NCBI RefSeq assembly: GCF_012395185.1
Contig: NZ_JAAZTU010000004.1
Span: 69,831 to 133,830, forward strand
Direction: 5' to 3'
DNA length: 64,000 nt
Origin: Vibrio aestuarianus
Lineage (GTDB): Bacteria; Pseudomonadota; Gammaproteobacteria; Enterobacterales; Vibrionaceae
Shown: positions 24,962-35,066 of the stretch, piece by piece
Numbering within the stretch: the stretch's first letter is position 1
How the letters are laid out: every line of letters begins with the position of its first letter
Notes under the pieces: generated by a model
The model's input: only the letters and a program-made list of their open reading frames with translations
What the model was told of the DNA's origin: nothing
Databases searched by the model: none
Made by a program: the position numbers and the translations under genes

Positions 24962-25530
24962 TAAAAACGCTCCTGCATGTAGCTTTTCAGTTCACTGTCA
25001 TTGGCAATTTCTTTGAGTACTAAGTTGACGACATCATTGAGCACCATTTCAATATCTTCGTTAGATGCACTGAGTGTTCCAGAGCGTTTCGCGGTGCCAT
25101 TGAAAGTTTTTACCAATTTCCCCCTAGGTGTTTCGGCGGTTATTTCTAGTGTCACGTTGCCATCCATCTCATTGGCCATCACGCTGTGCTTTACCGTGAC
25201 CAGTGCTTCTTGGATCTCTAAAGTGACGTTGTTTTCACTATTAACGGTTAAGCGGAAACCTTGGGAGCCAAATTGTTCAGATAATGCGTTTTCTAATGCA
25301 ATACGCACGTTTTGTTTAGAGTGAATAGGCTCGATGTTTGAGCGACCATTATCCACAAGCGCGACATACTGCGCTGAACGGACGTCTTTGCTCACAAAAG
25401 TAAAAGTAGCGTCTTTTACTAGGTCACTTTTGCTCATTGTGGCGGTCGGCATAAAGTTAATTTGCTCTTGTTGAGGGGCAGCACAAGCGGTGAGTAATGC
25501 GATTGAGGCTGCTAGAACCAGTTTTTTCAT
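24961..25530 (-). CDS. yajG: YajG-family lipoprotein
   Basis: The 189-residue protein has a lipoprotein signal with lipobox LLTAC (Cys16) and the YajG-family body, rich in Val and Ser, with long beta-strand-like segments (FRLTVNSENNVTLEIQEALVTV, NVTLEITAETPRGKLVKTFNGTAKR). It is expected in the outer membrane facing the periplasm. Its function is unknown; in E. coli and vibrios it neighbours ampG, a weak link to peptidoglycan metabolism. A good ribosome site (GGAAAGGAAATAACC) precedes the start. Confidence 0.88.
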   Translation of the reverse strand: MKKLVLAASIALLTACAAPQQEQINFMPTATMSKSDLVKDATFTFVSKDVRSAQYVALVDNGRSNIEPIHSKQNVRIALENALSEQFGSQGFRLTVNSENNVTLEIQEALVTVKHSVMANEMDGNVTLEITAETPRGKLVKTFNGTAKRSGTLSASNEDIEMVLNDVVNLVLKEIANDSELKSYMQERF

Positions 25531-25554
25531 GGTTATTTCCTTTCCTATCCTTGC

Positions 25555-26688
25555 CTATTTAGTTGCTTGTAAGATAACAAATTTATTGTTGGTTGCGACA
25601 GTTTTCACCTGATCTTGGCCAAACAACCTTGCTAATTTTACATCGTAGCCGAGGTGACGATTACCGATCACTAATAATTGTCCGCCTTTGTTAAGAACAT
25701 GCTTTGCATCACAGAACATCTGCCAAGCGATGTGATCAGTAATAGCTTGTTGCTGATGAAACGGTGGATTACACAATACCAAAAATGTGCTGTCTTGTTT
25801 AAACCCATCTAAGCAGTTGTTAGCGATGCATTGAATATTGCGATCTTCTCCCAAATTATCCACTAAGTTTTGTCTTGCAGATTCGACCGCCATGAAGCTT
25901 TCGTCAACACAGGTAATTCGGGTTTGAGGGTTGAGTTGTCCCATTTTGACCGATAAGACGCCATTGCCGCAGCCGAGATCAATAACATGGCGCAGATTCG
26001 GGTCCTGAGGCAAGTGTTGCAGCAAAAAGCGTGCACCTAAATCTAGGCTTTCACCAGAATAGACGTTCGGTAAATTTTTAAGATGAATGGATTCGCCATC
26101 AACATCCCATTCGACGAAAGAGTTGACCTCTTGAATCGGCGAGCAATTGGGGGCGGAAAATACGAGACGATGTTTTTTCCACGCAAGGGATGTGGTTGTT
26201 TTACCTAAATATTTTTCAAATAATTTAAGCGTGGATGTATGAATCTCTTTCGCTTTATTTACTGCGATCACTGGGCAGTCTGCGGGGAGCTGATTGCGCA
26301 ATTGGACAAGCTGCCATATTAAATGACGATTACTTTTAGGTAATTGAAATAAAACGAGATCGATATGCTGTGGAATGTCATCCATAGTAGTGAGCAACTC
26401 GATTTCATTGCCACCATTATTGTGTAAGTTTTTTAATGTCCCACGATGAGATATAAAAGAATCATTCATCATGGTGACGTGATGATTTTGTGAAAACCAA
26501 CACGATAAGGCGCCAAAACTATCGTTTAGAATCAGAATCCGTTTGCCAGCATCTAAACCTTGCTCCTCAACGTAATTAATTACATATTCATCACCGGCAT
26601 CCCATGCTTGTAATGTTTCATTGGTACGTTTAGGGAAGCGATGTAAGCTCAATGAGCGTTCATGCAACGTTAGCTCTGTTTTCATCAT
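25555..26688 (-). CDS. rlmG: 23S rRNA (guanine-1835-N2)-methyltransferase
   Basis: RlmG methylates G1835 of 23S rRNA. The 377-residue protein has the duplicated methyltransferase layout of the RlmG/RsmC group: a degenerate N-terminal half and a C-terminal half with the SAM-binding loop HVIDLGCGNGVLSVKMGQ near residue 235 and the catalytic motif NPPFHQ near residue 304. The start may be either of two adjacent ATG codons. It is the first gene seen on the reverse strand before a divergent bolA. Confidence 0.93.
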   Translation of the reverse strand: MMKTELTLHERSLSLHRFPKRTNETLQAWDAGDEYVINYVEEQGLDAGKRILILNDSFGALSCWFSQNHHVTMMNDSFISHRGTLKNLHNNGGNEIELLTTMDDIPQHIDLVLFQLPKSNRHLIWQLVQLRNQLPADCPVIAVNKAKEIHTSTLKLFEKYLGKTTTSLAWKKHRLVFSAPNCSPIQEVNSFVEWDVDGESIHLKNLPNVYSGESLDLGARFLLQHLPQDPNLRHVIDLGCGNGVLSVKMGQLNPQTRITCVDESFMAVESARQNLVDNLGEDRNIQCIANNCLDGFKQDSTFLVLCNPPFHQQQAITDHIAWQMFCDAKHVLNKGGQLLVIGNRHLGYDVKLARLFGQDQVKTVATNNKFVILQATK

Positions 26689-26847
26689 GTGTGTATGTCA
26701 TTGTGTGAATTGCTGCCACATTGTCGCAAATGGCAAGGAAACAAGAAACCAAAACCTTTCTCAATCCTAGTGGTCTAGGTAAACTAATCAACGTTATGTT
26801 CCGTATTTAAGTATCTCGTCCATCCTTTGACGTGATAAGGAAAAGGT

Positions 26848-27156
26848 ATGATTCAAAGCATCATTGAAAAAAAGCTGCACCAAGCGTTTAACCCTGACTA
26901 TTTAAAAGTCGAAAACGAAAGTTACATGCACAATGTTCCGGCTGGTTCTGAAAGTCATTTTAAAGTCATCATTGCGAGTGAACTTTTTGAGGGCGCTCGT
27001 TTGATTGCTCGACATCGACAAGTTAACCAAGTACTCGCGGAAGAATTGGCAAGCCATATCCATGCATTATCAATGCATACTTACACCCCTCAAGAATGGA
27101 AAGAACAGACAAGTGGCGCGCCTGATAGCCCAATGTGCATGGGGGGCGGTAAATAA
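26848..27156 (+). CDS. bolA: BolA-family protein
   Basis: BolA is a small DNA-binding and iron-sulfur-trafficking partner of monothiol glutaredoxins, linked to stress morphology. The 102-residue protein has the BolA fold: [10 protein letters not shown] at the start, the [27 protein letters not shown] core, and [16 protein letters not shown]. The C-terminal tail [13 protein letters not shown] contains a Cys. AAGGAAAAGG precedes the start. It is divergent from rlmG. Confidence 0.93.
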   Translation: MIQSIIEKKLHQAFNPDYLKVENESYMHNVPAGSESHFKVIIASELFEGARLIARHRQVNQVLAEELASHIHALSMHTYTPQEWKEQTSGAPDSPMCMGGGK

Positions 27157-27656
27157 AAAAGCATTGGATGTTTGATTGGTTTGGTGAGTGTTGATTTGTT
27201 TTTGAGCTGAATATTAACAGTGTGACAACAAATTTTCAGGTTAGGCAGGTTAAGACAGGTTGTTTCAATTGGTGATCAAAAATAAACACCTAGTCAGATT
27301 GTGGAATTGACTATTTGTGCGATGCTTCAAACTTATGACTATTCGCTAGCCTTTGATATTCAATATTTTCGAAATAAAACCCGTTATCAGGGGATTGGTC
27401 GTGGCATCGAGTTCCGAAAAAATGCTAGACTACCGCACCTAATGGATCTGTCGCATCGTATGTGATGAGATTATTAAAAGGATGTTGCGATTTTGGCGTT
27501 TTAAACAAGCCAAAAGCGGACACAAATAAATGTCGTGTCTAAGGCTGGTTTAACTTTCATTTGGCCTCTTTCCAAGAACGACCATGAAAGATAAACAAGC
27601 TTTGAATTTACGCAAATTAAAAGAATCTTTTTCCCGATAAAATAGTGCAAGTGCGT
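27157..27656 (+). other. nqr upstream region (about 500 bases without a confirmed gene)
   Basis: It holds three direct copies of CAGGTT at 27237, 27246 and 27256, spaced by about one helical turn, and a possible -10 TAGACT near 27430. An 18-codon frame at 27584-27640 ([18 protein letters not shown]) ends 16 bases before the nqrA ATG and has only a weak ribosome site. No riboswitch or terminator was recognised. Confidence 0.45.
27237..27262 (+). promoter_or_regulatory. Three direct CAGGTT repeats upstream of nqrA
   Basis: CAGGTTA (27237), CAGGTTA (27246) and CAGGTTG (27256) lie 9 and 10 bases apart, on the same face of the helix. They are 395 bases upstream of nqrA and 80 after bolA. Such phasing suggests binding of an oligomeric regulator, which I cannot name. 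Confidence 0.35.
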
Positions 27657-28997
27657 ATGATTACAATAAAAAAGGGTTTGGACCTTCCTATTGCAGGAAC
27701 TCCATCCCAGGTGATTAATGATGGTAAAACCATCACTAAAGTCGCCTTGCTTGGCGAAGAGTACGTCGGCATGCGTCCTACAATGCATGTTCGCGTAGGC
27801 GATGAAGTAAAGAAAGCTCAAATTCTTTTCGAAGATAAAAAGAATCCCGGTGTGAAATTTACTTCACCAGCAAGCGGTAAAGTTATTGAAGTGAATCGTG
27901 GTGCTAAGCGTGTTCTTCAATCTGTAGTGATTGAAGTAGCAGGTGATGAGCAAATCACGTTTGATAACTTCGAAGCCAACCAATTGGCAAGTCTTGACCG
28001 TGCAACGGTTAAAACTCAGTTAGTTGAGTCTGGTCTTTGGACTGCGTTGCGTACTCGTCCGTTCAGCAAGGTTCCAGCAATTGAGTCTTCAACTCAGGCT
28101 ATTTTTGTCACAGCAATGGATACCAATCCATTAGCGGCAAAACCTGAAGCGATCATTAACGAACAGTCTGAATCGTTCGTTGCTGGGCTTGATATTCTCT
28201 CAACGCTAACAGAAGGTAAGGTTTACGTTTGTAAATCAGGTACCAGTCTGCCGCGATCTTCTCAATCAAACATTGAAGAACATGTTTTTGATGGTCCTCA
28301 TCCAGCAGGTCTTGCTGGTACTCACATGCATTTCCTCTATCCAGTTAGTGCTGAAAATGTGGCGTGGAGCATCGGTTACCAAGACGTCATTGCTGTTGGT
28401 AAATTGTTCCTAACCGGTGAGCTATACACTGACCGTGTAATATCACTTGCTGGTCCTGTGGTAAATAACCCTCGTCTTATTCGTACTCAGATCGGCGCTA
28501 GCCTTGAAGAGCTAACGGATAACGAATTGATGCCTGGTGAGGTTCGTGTGATTTCTGGTTCCGTACTTTCGGGTACTCATGCTAGTGGTCCACATGCTTA
28601 TCTTGGTCGTTATCATTCTCAGGTTTCCGTCCTTCGTGAAGGCCGTGACAAAGATTTTCTTGGCTGGGCGATGCCTGGTAAGAATAAATTCTCTGTAACT
28701 CGTTCTTTCCTTGGTCACTTATTCAAAGGTCAGTTGTTCAATATGACAACGACTACCAATGGTAGTGATCGTGCAATGGTGCCAATCGGCAACTATGAAA
28801 AAGTGTTGCCATTAGATATGGAACCAACATTGCTACTTCGTGATCTATGTGCCGGTGACATCGATAGCGCTCAGCGTTTAGGTGCTTTGGAACTAGACGA
28901 AGAAGATCTCGCATTGTGTACCTTTGTATGTCCTGGCAAATACGAATATGGTCAACTACTTCGTGAGTGCCTAGATAAGATTGAGAAGGAAGGGTAA
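27657..28997 (+). CDS. nqrA: Na+-translocating NADH:quinone reductase subunit A
   Basis: NqrA is the peripheral cytoplasmic subunit of the six-subunit sodium pump and contributes to quinone binding. The 446-residue protein matches the usual family length when started at ATG 27657 ([14 protein letters not shown]); an upstream in-frame GTG at 27645 would add four residues. There is no clear ribosome site for either start. Characteristic segments include [20 protein letters not shown] and [20 protein letters not shown]. It is the first gene of nqrABCDEF, each spaced by a few bases or overlapping. Confidence 0.97.
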   Translation: MITIKKGLDLPIAGTPSQVINDGKTITKVALLGEEYVGMRPTMHVRVGDEVKKAQILFEDKKNPGVKFTSPASGKVIEVNRGAKRVLQSVVIEVAGDEQITFDNFEANQLASLDRATVKTQLVESGLWTALRTRPFSKVPAIESSTQAIFVTAMDTNPLAAKPEAIINEQSESFVAGLDILSTLTEGKVYVCKSGTSLPRSSQSNIEEHVFDGPHPAGLAGTHMHFLYPVSAENVAWSIGYQDVIAVGKLFLTGELYTDRVISLAGPVVNNPRLIRTQIGASLEELTDNELMPGEVRVISGSVLSGTHASGPHAYLGRYHSQVSVLREGRDKDFLGWAMPGKNKFSVTRSFLGHLFKGQLFNMTTTTNGSDRAMVPIGNYEKVLPLDMEPTLLLRDLCAGDIDSAQRLGALELDEEDLALCTFVCPGKYEYGQLLRECLDKIEKEG

Positions 28998-29002
28998 TTT
29001 TC

Positions 29003-30247
29003 ATGGGCCTTAAAAAGTTTCTTGAAGACATCGAGCATCATTTTGAGCCTGGTGGTAAACATGAAAAATGGTTTGCCTTGTATGAAGCAGCGGCAACGCT
29101 TTTCTACACGCCTGGTTTAGTAACAAAAAGAAGCTCGCACGTTCGTGATAGCGTTGACTTAAAACGTATCATGATCATGGTTTGGCTAGCGGTGTTCCCA
29201 GCAATGTTCTGGGGCATGTATAACGTTGGTCATCAAGCTATTACTGCTCTAAACCACTTATATGCTGGCGCTGAACTGGCTGGTGTTATCAGTGGAAACT
29301 GGCACTACTGGTTAACCGAAATGCTTGGTGGCACATTAAGTGCCGAAGCCGGTTGGGGCAGTATGATGTTACTTGGGGCAACGTACTTCTTACCAATCTA
29401 CGCAACGGTATTTATTGTTGGTGGTTTCTGGGAAGTCTTGTTCTGTATGGTGCGTAAGCACGAAGTAAATGAAGGCTTCTTCGTTACTTCTATCCTTTTC
29501 GCCTTGATTGTTCCGCCAACATTGCCTTTATGGCAAGCCGCTTTGGGTATTACCTTTGGTGTAGTTGTAGCGAAAGAGATCTTCGGCGGTACAGGTCGTA
29601 ACTTCTTAAACCCTGCACTTGCGGGACGTGCGTTCTTGTTCTTTGCCTACCCAGCTCAAATCTCAGGAGATGTCGTTTGGACTGCTGCTGATGGTTTCTC
29701 TGGTGCAACTGCTCTTAGCCAATGGGCTCAAGGCGGTAATGGCGCACTGATGAACAAAGTAACCGGTGAAGCGATCACGTGGATGGATGCTTTTGTTGGT
29801 AACATTCCTGGCTCTATTGGTGAAGTTTCAACACTAGCTCTTGCGATTGGTGCGGCGTTTATTGTGTACATGGGCATTGCTTCATGGCGCATTATCGCTG
29901 GTGTTATGATCGGTATGATTGCTATCTCAACAGTGTTTAATGTAGTTGGTTCAGACACTAATGCAATGTTCAACATGCCATGGCATTGGCACCTAGTATT
30001 AGGTGGTTTTGCGTTCGGTATGTTCTTCATGGCAACAGACCCTGTATCCGCTTCATTTACTAATAAAGGTAAGTGGGCATACGGCATTCTGATTGGTGCA
30101 ATGTGTGTGATGATTCGTGTGGTTAACCCAGCATACCCAGAAGGTATGATGCTGGCGATTCTATTTGCGAACCTATTTGCACCTCTGTTCGACCACGTGG
30201 TTATTGAGAAGAACATCAAGCGGAGACTAGCGCGCTATGGCAAGTAA
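29003..30247 (+). CDS. nqrB: Na+-translocating NADH:quinone reductase subunit B
   Basis: NqrB is the large membrane subunit that carries riboflavin and covalently bound FMN and takes part in sodium transport. The 414-residue protein has about ten membrane spans and the flavinylation site SGAT, with the acceptor Thr at residue 236. The start follows GAAGGAAGGG. Its stop lies 11 bases inside nqrC, so translation is coupled. The flavin is attached by ApbE, encoded downstream in the same region. Confidence 0.97.
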   Translation: MGLKKFLEDIEHHFEPGGKHEKWFALYEAAATLFYTPGLVTKRSSHVRDSVDLKRIMIMVWLAVFPAMFWGMYNVGHQAITALNHLYAGAELAGVISGNWHYWLTEMLGGTLSAEAGWGSMMLLGATYFLPIYATVFIVGGFWEVLFCMVRKHEVNEGFFVTSILFALIVPPTLPLWQAALGITFGVVVAKEIFGGTGRNFLNPALAGRAFLFFAYPAQISGDVVWTAADGFSGATALSQWAQGGNGALMNKVTGEAITWMDAFVGNIPGSIGEVSTLALAIGAAFIVYMGIASWRIIAGVMIGMIAISTVFNVVGSDTNAMFNMPWHWHLVLGGFAFGMFFMATDPVSASFTNKGKWAYGILIGAMCVMIRVVNPAYPEGMMLAILFANLFAPLFDHVVIEKNIKRRLARYGK

Positions 30248-31004
30248 TAACGATAGCATTAAAAAGACGCTGTTTGTTGTTATCGCATTGAGCTTAGTGT
30301 GCTCAATCATCGTATCGACAGCGGCGGTTGGCCTGCGTGATAAGCAAAAAGCAAACGCAGTGCTTGATAAGCAAAGCAAAATTGTTGAAATGGCAGGTCT
30401 TCAAGCCGAAGGTACTGTGCCTGAGCTATTTGCTCAGTACATTGAACCTCGCCTTGTTGACTTTGATAGCGGTGATTTTGTTGAAGGTGATGCAGCTAAT
30501 TACGACCAACGTAAAGCTGCAAAAGTACCAGCAGAGTCTATCAAGCTAACAGCTGAACAAGATAAAGCGAAAATTCTTCGTCGTGCTAACACGGGTGTTG
30601 TTTACCTAGTGAAGAATGGCGATGAGATTTCTAAAGTGATTATTCCTATTCATGGTAATGGTCTGTGGTCAATGATGTACGCATTTGTGGCTGTTGAAAC
30701 CGATGGTAATACCGTGTCTGGTATTACTTACTATGAACAAGGTGAAACTCCGGGATTGGGTGGTGAAGTTGAAAACCCATCATGGCGTGCTCAATTCATT
30801 GGCAAGAAATTGTTTGATGAAAACCACCAGCCAGCAATTAAAATTGTTAAAGGTGGTGCTCCAGCGGGTTCTGAGCATGGTGTTGATGGCCTATCAGGTG
30901 CCACATTAACCAGCAACGGTGTTCAACACACATTTGACTTCTGGTTAGGTGATATGGGCTTTGGTCCATTCCTAGCAAAAGTTCGTGACGGAGGTCTGAA
31001 CTAA
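30237..31004 (+). CDS. nqrC: Na+-translocating NADH:quinone reductase subunit C
   Basis: NqrC is anchored by one N-terminal membrane helix ([20 protein letters not shown]) and exposes an FMN-binding domain to the periplasm. The flavinylation motif SGATLTS places the acceptor Thr at residue 223. Length is 255 residues. It overlaps nqrB by 11 bases and shares one base with the start of nqrD. All features of an active subunit are present. Confidence 0.97.
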   Translation: MASNNDSIKKTLFVVIALSLVCSIIVSTAAVGLRDKQKANAVLDKQSKIVEMAGLQAEGTVPELFAQYIEPRLVDFDSGDFVEGDAANYDQRKAAKVPAESIKLTAEQDKAKILRRANTGVVYLVKNGDEISKVIIPIHGNGLWSMMYAFVAVETDGNTVSGITYYEQGETPGLGGEVENPSWRAQFIGKKLFDENHQPAIKIVKGGAPAGSEHGVDGLSGATLTSNGVQHTFDFWLGDMGFGPFLAKVRDGGLN

Positions 31005-31636
31005 TGTCTAGCGCAAAAGATCTTAAAAAGAGCATTCTAGCGCCAGTATTGGATAACAACCCAATCGCGCTACAAGTTCTTGGGGTTTGTTCTGCTCTTG
31101 CGGTAACGACCAAACTCGAAACGGCATTTGTAATGACACTGGCGGTAACCTTTGTAACCGCATTGTCTAATTTCTTCGTTTCAAGCATCCGTAACCACAT
31201 ACCTAACAGTGTGCGTATCATCGTTCAAATGGCGATCATTGCTTCGTTAGTTATTGTGGTAGACCAAATATTGAAAGCTTATCTTTATGATATATCTAAG
31301 CAGCTTTCAGTATTCGTTGGTTTGATCATTACTAACTGTATTGTTATGGGTCGTGCAGAAGCTTTCGCGATGAAATCTGCGCCAATTCCGTCATTTATTG
31401 ATGGTATCGGTAACGGTCTTGGTTACGGTTTTGTATTGATTACTGTTGGTTTCTTCCGTGAACTTCTAGGTTCAGGCAAGCTATTTGGTATGGAAGTGCT
31501 ACCTCTAGTAAGCAACGGCGGTTGGTATCAACCCAACGGTTTGATGCTACTAGCCCCTTCGGCATTCTTCCTCATTGGTTTCATGATTTGGGCAATTCGT
31601 GTGTTCAAACCTGAACAAGTAGAAGCGAAGGAGTAA
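31004..31636 (+). CDS. nqrD: Na+-translocating NADH:quinone reductase subunit D
   Basis: A 210-residue membrane protein of the RnfA/RnfE/NqrD/NqrE family with six predicted spans. Its conserved cysteines, Cys29 in LGVCSAL and the one in [14 protein letters not shown], help hold the Fe centre located between NqrD and NqrE. It begins on the last base of nqrC and ends seven bases before nqrE. Confidence 0.96.
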   Translation: MSSAKDLKKSILAPVLDNNPIALQVLGVCSALAVTTKLETAFVMTLAVTFVTALSNFFVSSIRNHIPNSVRIIVQMAIIASLVIVVDQILKAYLYDISKQLSVFVGLIITNCIVMGRAEAFAMKSAPIPSFIDGIGNGLGYGFVLITVGFFRELLGSGKLFGMEVLPLVSNGGWYQPNGLMLLAPSAFFLIGFMIWAIRVFKPEQVEAKE

Positions 31637-31643
31637 GGACGTC

Positions 31644-32240
31644 ATGGAACATTATATTAGTTTGCTAGTGAAATCGATTTTCATCGAAAACATGGCGCTT
31701 TCTTTCTTTTTAGGTATGTGTACATTCCTTGCAGTATCGAAGAAAGTAAAGACCTCTTTTGGTTTAGGTGTAGCGGTTGTTGTGGTTCTGACTATTTCGG
31801 TACCAGTGAACAACTTAGTTTACAACCTAGTACTGAAAGAAAATGCTTTGGTTGAAGGCGTCGATCTGACATTCCTTAACTTCATTACCTTTATCGGTGT
31901 TATTGCGGCGTTAGTACAGATTCTAGAAATGATCTTGGATCGTTTCTTCCCGCCTTTGTACAACGCATTAGGTATTTTCCTACCGTTGATCACCGTAAAC
32001 TGTGCCATCTTTGGTGGTGTATCCTTTATGGTTCAACGTGATTATAACTTCACAGAATCAGTAGTATATGGTTTCGGTTCGGGTGTAGGTTGGATGCTTG
32101 CAATTGTCGCTCTTGCCGGCATTCGTGAAAAAATGAAGTACTCAGACGTGCCTCCGGGTTTACGTGGTTTGGGTATCACCTTCATCACGGTAGGTTTGAT
32201 GGCGTTAGGCTTTATGTCTTTCTCCGGTGTTCAACTGTAA
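31644..32240 (+). CDS. nqrE: Na+-translocating NADH:quinone reductase subunit E
   Basis: A 198-residue membrane protein homologous to NqrD and inserted with opposite topology. The Fe-centre cysteines are Cys26 in LGMCTFL and the one in [10 protein letters not shown]. About six spans are visible. AAGGAGTAAGGACGTC before the ATG gives a strong ribosome site. Confidence 0.96.
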   Translation: MEHYISLLVKSIFIENMALSFFLGMCTFLAVSKKVKTSFGLGVAVVVVLTISVPVNNLVYNLVLKENALVEGVDLTFLNFITFIGVIAALVQILEMILDRFFPPLYNALGIFLPLITVNCAIFGGVSFMVQRDYNFTESVVYGFGSGVGWMLAIVALAGIREKMKYSDVPPGLRGLGITFITVGLMALGFMSFSGVQL

Positions 32241-32273
32241 GTCGGGTAAACCGCAACAATAAAGGAATAGTCA

Positions 32274-33497
32274 ATGGACATTATTCTTGGTGTAGTGATG
32301 TTTACTCTGATTGTTCTAGCACTCGTATTAGTGATTTTATTCGCTAAATCGAAGCTAGTACCAACAGGTGACATTACAATCTCAATTAATGGCGATGCTG
32401 ATAAAGCCATCGTAACCACGCCAGGTGGTAAGCTACTTAGCGCGCTAGCTGGTTCTGGTGTATTCGTATCATCTGCTTGTGGTGGTGGTGGCTCTTGTGG
32501 TCAGTGCCGCGTTAAAGTGAAATCTGGCGGTGGTGATATTCTACCTACCGAGCTTGACCACATTACTAAAGGTGAAGCTCGTGAGGGTGAGCGTTTAGCG
32601 TGTCAGGTTGCAGTTAAGACTGACATGGATATCGAACTTCCAGAAGAGATCTTTGGTGTTAAAAAATGGGAATGTACCGTTATCTCTAACGATAACAAGG
32701 CAACATTCATTAAAGAGCTTAAGCTGCAGATCCCTGATGGCGAATCCGTACCTTTCCGTGCGGGTGGCTATATTCAGATTGAAGCGCCAGCTCACCACAT
32801 CAAATACTCAGACTTTGATGTACCTGAAGAGTATCGTGGCGACTGGGATAAGTTTAACTTGTTCCGCTACGAGTCTAAGGTAGATGAAGATATCATCCGT
32901 GCTTACTCAATGGCTAACTACCCAGAAGAGTTCGGTATTATTATGTTGAACGTGCGTATTGCTACGCCGCCACCAAATAATCCAGACGTACCACCAGGTC
33001 AAATGTCATCGTTTATTTGGTCACTGAAAGAAGGTGATAAGTGTACGATCTCTGGCCCGTTTGGTGAGTTCTTCGCGAAAGACACTGATGCAGAGATGGT
33101 CTTCGTCGGTGGTGGTGCTGGTATGGCGCCGATGCGCTCTCATATCTTCGATCAACTGAAGCGTTTGAAGTCAACTCGTAAGATGTCTTACTGGTACGGT
33201 GCTCGTTCTAAACGTGAAATGTTCTACGTGGAAGATTTCGATGGCTTAGCGGCTGAGAATCCAAACTTCGTATGGCATTGTGCGCTTTCAGACCCAATGC
33301 CGGAAGATAACTGGGACGGATACACAGGTTTCATCCACAATGTATTATACGAAAACTATCTTAAGGATCATGAAGCTCCTGAAGATTGTGAATACTACAT
33401 GTGTGGTCCACCAATGATGAACGCTGCGGTTATCGGCATGCTGAAAGATCTTGGTGTAGAAGATGAAAACATCCTTCTTGATGACTTCGGTGGTTAA
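32274..33497 (+). CDS. nqrF: Na+-translocating NADH:quinone reductase subunit F (NADH dehydrogenase subunit)
   Basis: NqrF oxidises NADH and passes electrons through FAD to a 2Fe-2S cluster. The 407-residue protein has one N-terminal membrane helix (residues 4-24), a ferredoxin domain with cluster cysteines 69, 75 and 78 ([12 protein letters not shown]) and a fourth in RLACQVAV, and a ferredoxin-NADP reductase-like part with RAYSMANYP (FAD), [12 protein letters not shown] and [13 protein letters not shown] (NADH). A terminator follows, so apbE and nqrM may be transcribed separately. Confidence 0.97.
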   Translation: MDIILGVVMFTLIVLALVLVILFAKSKLVPTGDITISINGDADKAIVTTPGGKLLSALAGSGVFVSSACGGGGSCGQCRVKVKSGGGDILPTELDHITKGEAREGERLACQVAVKTDMDIELPEEIFGVKKWECTVISNDNKATFIKELKLQIPDGESVPFRAGGYIQIEAPAHHIKYSDFDVPEEYRGDWDKFNLFRYESKVDEDIIRAYSMANYPEEFGIIMLNVRIATPPPNNPDVPPGQMSSFIWSLKEGDKCTISGPFGEFFAKDTDAEMVFVGGGAGMAPMRSHIFDQLKRLKSTRKMSYWYGARSKREMFYVEDFDGLAAENPNFVWHCALSDPMPEDNWDGYTGFIHNVLYENYLKDHEAPEDCEYYMCGPPMMNAAVIGMLKDLGVEDENILLDDFGG

Positions 33498-33517
33498 TTT
33501 ACCTCGATAGTTAAGTG

Positions 33518-33543
33518 ATGGCTGGCTCTTAGGGGTCAGCCAT
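33518..33543 (+). terminator. Intrinsic terminator after nqrF
   Basis: ATGGCTGGC pairs with GTCAGCCAT (one G-U pair) around an eight-base loop, followed by TTGTTTTTATT. It closes the nqrABCDEF operon, although read-through into apbE is possible. Confidence 0.7.
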
Positions 33544-33689
33544 TTGTTTTTATTCTCATTGTAATTGAAGTTTGATAATTTTTTAAAAAGGTTCAAATTC
33601 TACAATCGATAATGGTTGATTGAGTTGATATAGCAAATAGGAATGCGACTTCTTTCCTATATCCACTTTTCATTGATAGGAGTAAACAA

Positions 33690-34700
33690 GTGAAAAAATG
33701 GCTTGTTGCGTTAGCTTCTCTACTTGTGTTAGCGGGTTGTGAAAAACCAGTCGAGCAAGTGCATCTTAGTGGCCCGACGATGGGTACCACATACAATATT
33801 AAATACATTAAAGCAGACGGCATTCCGAGCTCTGAAAGTGTACAAAAAGAAGTCGATCGTTTATTGGAACAAGTCAATGATCAAATGTCGACTTATCGTA
33901 AAGATTCCGAGTTAAGCCGCTTTAACCAGTTTCAGGAGACAACACCTTTCACTGTGTCGAGCCAAACGGCTACTGTTGTGAAAGAAGCGATCCGACTGAA
34001 TCAACTAACTTTAGGTGCGCTAGATGTCACTGTCGGGCCTCTGGTTAATCTATGGGGGTTCGGCCCAGAAGCCAGACCTGATGTTGTGCCTACTGATGCC
34101 GAATTAGCAAACAGAATGGCAAACATCGGTATTGAACATTTATCGGCAACAGGTACTACACTGAGTAAAGATCTTCCTAATCTTTATGTCGATTTATCTA
34201 CAATAGCGAAAGGCTGGGGAGTTGATGTGGTTGCTGACTACATTCAGTCGCAAGGTATTGAAAATTATATGGTTGAAGTCGGTGGTGAGATGCGCTTGAA
34301 GGGGGTAAACCGAGATGGTGTCCCTTGGCGAATTGCTATTGAAAAACCCACTATTGATGAGCGTACGATTCAAGAAATTATTGAACCTGGTGATTTGGCG
34401 ATAGCAACATCTGGTGATTATCGTAATTACTTCGAACAGGATGGCATTCGCTATTCTCATATCATTAATCCTGAAACGGGTAAGCCGATTAATCATAAAG
34501 TCGTGTCGGTTACCGTGCTTGATGCTTCATCAATGACCGCTGATGGTTTAGCGACCGGGTTAATGGTACTTGGTGAAGTCAAGGGAATGGAAGTGGCTGA
34601 GCAGCAGCAGATCCCAGTGTTTATGATTGTGAAAACAGACAACGGGTTTAAAGAGATTGCATCGACAGCTTTTAAGCCCTATTTAAATAAAAGTGAGTAA
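33690..34700 (+). CDS. apbE: FAD:protein FMN transferase
   Basis: ApbE transfers FMN from FAD to Thr in the SGAT sites of NqrB and NqrC, in the periplasm. The 336-residue precursor has a lipoprotein signal with lipobox VLAGC (Cys17), then the ApbE domain: GPTMGTTYNIKY, DVTVGPLVNLWGFG, YVDLSTIAKGWGVD and HIINPETGKPINHKVVSVTVLD. The downstream nqrM follows by three bases. The lipid anchor and the context agree with a dedicated NQR maturation enzyme. Confidence 0.96.
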   Translation: MKKWLVALASLLVLAGCEKPVEQVHLSGPTMGTTYNIKYIKADGIPSSESVQKEVDRLLEQVNDQMSTYRKDSELSRFNQFQETTPFTVSSQTATVVKEAIRLNQLTLGALDVTVGPLVNLWGFGPEARPDVVPTDAELANRMANIGIEHLSATGTTLSKDLPNLYVDLSTIAKGWGVDVVADYIQSQGIENYMVEVGGEMRLKGVNRDGVPWRIAIEKPTIDERTIQEIIEPGDLAIATSGDYRNYFEQDGIRYSHIINPETGKPINHKVVSVTVLDASSMTADGLATGLMVLGEVKGMEVAEQQQIPVFMIVKTDNGFKEIASTAFKPYLNKSE

Positions 34701-34703
34701 GCC

Positions 34704-34937
34704 ATGAGTACGTTTTTCATTACATTCGGTGTTTTTTTATGTGTGATTGCCGCGATGGCAGTTGGCTACGTATTTCAAAAGAAAGTAGTTAAAGGCAGTT
34801 GTGGTGGGCTTGGTGCTGTGGGGATTGATAAAGTATGTAACTGTCCAGAACCATGTGACGCACGTAAAAAGCGAGAAGCAAAAGCCGCCGCTAGGGCTGA
34901 GAAATTAGCCGCGTGGGAAAAAGATCGCATTGCGTAA
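34704..34937 (+). CDS. nqrM: NQR maturation factor NqrM
   Basis: NqrM is needed to assemble active NQR, probably by delivering iron to the NqrD/NqrE site. The 77-residue protein has one N-terminal membrane helix (residues 4-24) and a cytoplasmic cysteine cluster at residues 33, 45, 47 and 51 (SCGGLG ... CNCPEPC), followed by a basic, helical tail (KKREAKAAARAEKLAAWEKD). The cysteine pattern is the defining feature of the family. It forms a two-gene unit with apbE. Confidence 0.95.
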   Translation: MSTFFITFGVFLCVIAAMAVGYVFQKKVVKGSCGGLGAVGIDKVCNCPEPCDARKKREAKAAARAEKLAAWEKDRIA

Positions 34938-34957
34938 TTGGTGCAATCACTACATTT

Positions 34958-34983
34958 AAAAGCCTGCATTGTTGCAGGCTTTT
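34958..34983 (+). terminator. Intrinsic terminator after nqrM
   Basis: AAAAGCCTGCA and TGCAGGCTTTT form an 11-bp stem with a four-base loop, followed by GCTTTTT. It separates apbE-nqrM from dinB. Confidence 0.88.
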
Positions 34984-35029
34984 GCTTTTTAAATAATCAA
35001 AAAATTCCAATCTATCAATAGTCATAATA

Positions 35030-35049
35030 TACTGTCTATGCATACAGTT
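35030..35049 (+). promoter_or_regulatory. LexA (SOS) box upstream of dinB
   Basis: TACTGTCTATGCATACAGTT contains the full CTGT-N8-ACAG core and matches the LexA consensus closely. It is 17 bases before the GTG start of dinB and overlaps the expected promoter, with a TATACT-like -10 just upstream. LexA repression relieved by DNA damage is expected. Confidence 0.9.
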
Positions 35050-35066
35050 TTGAGCGGTTGTTAGAA

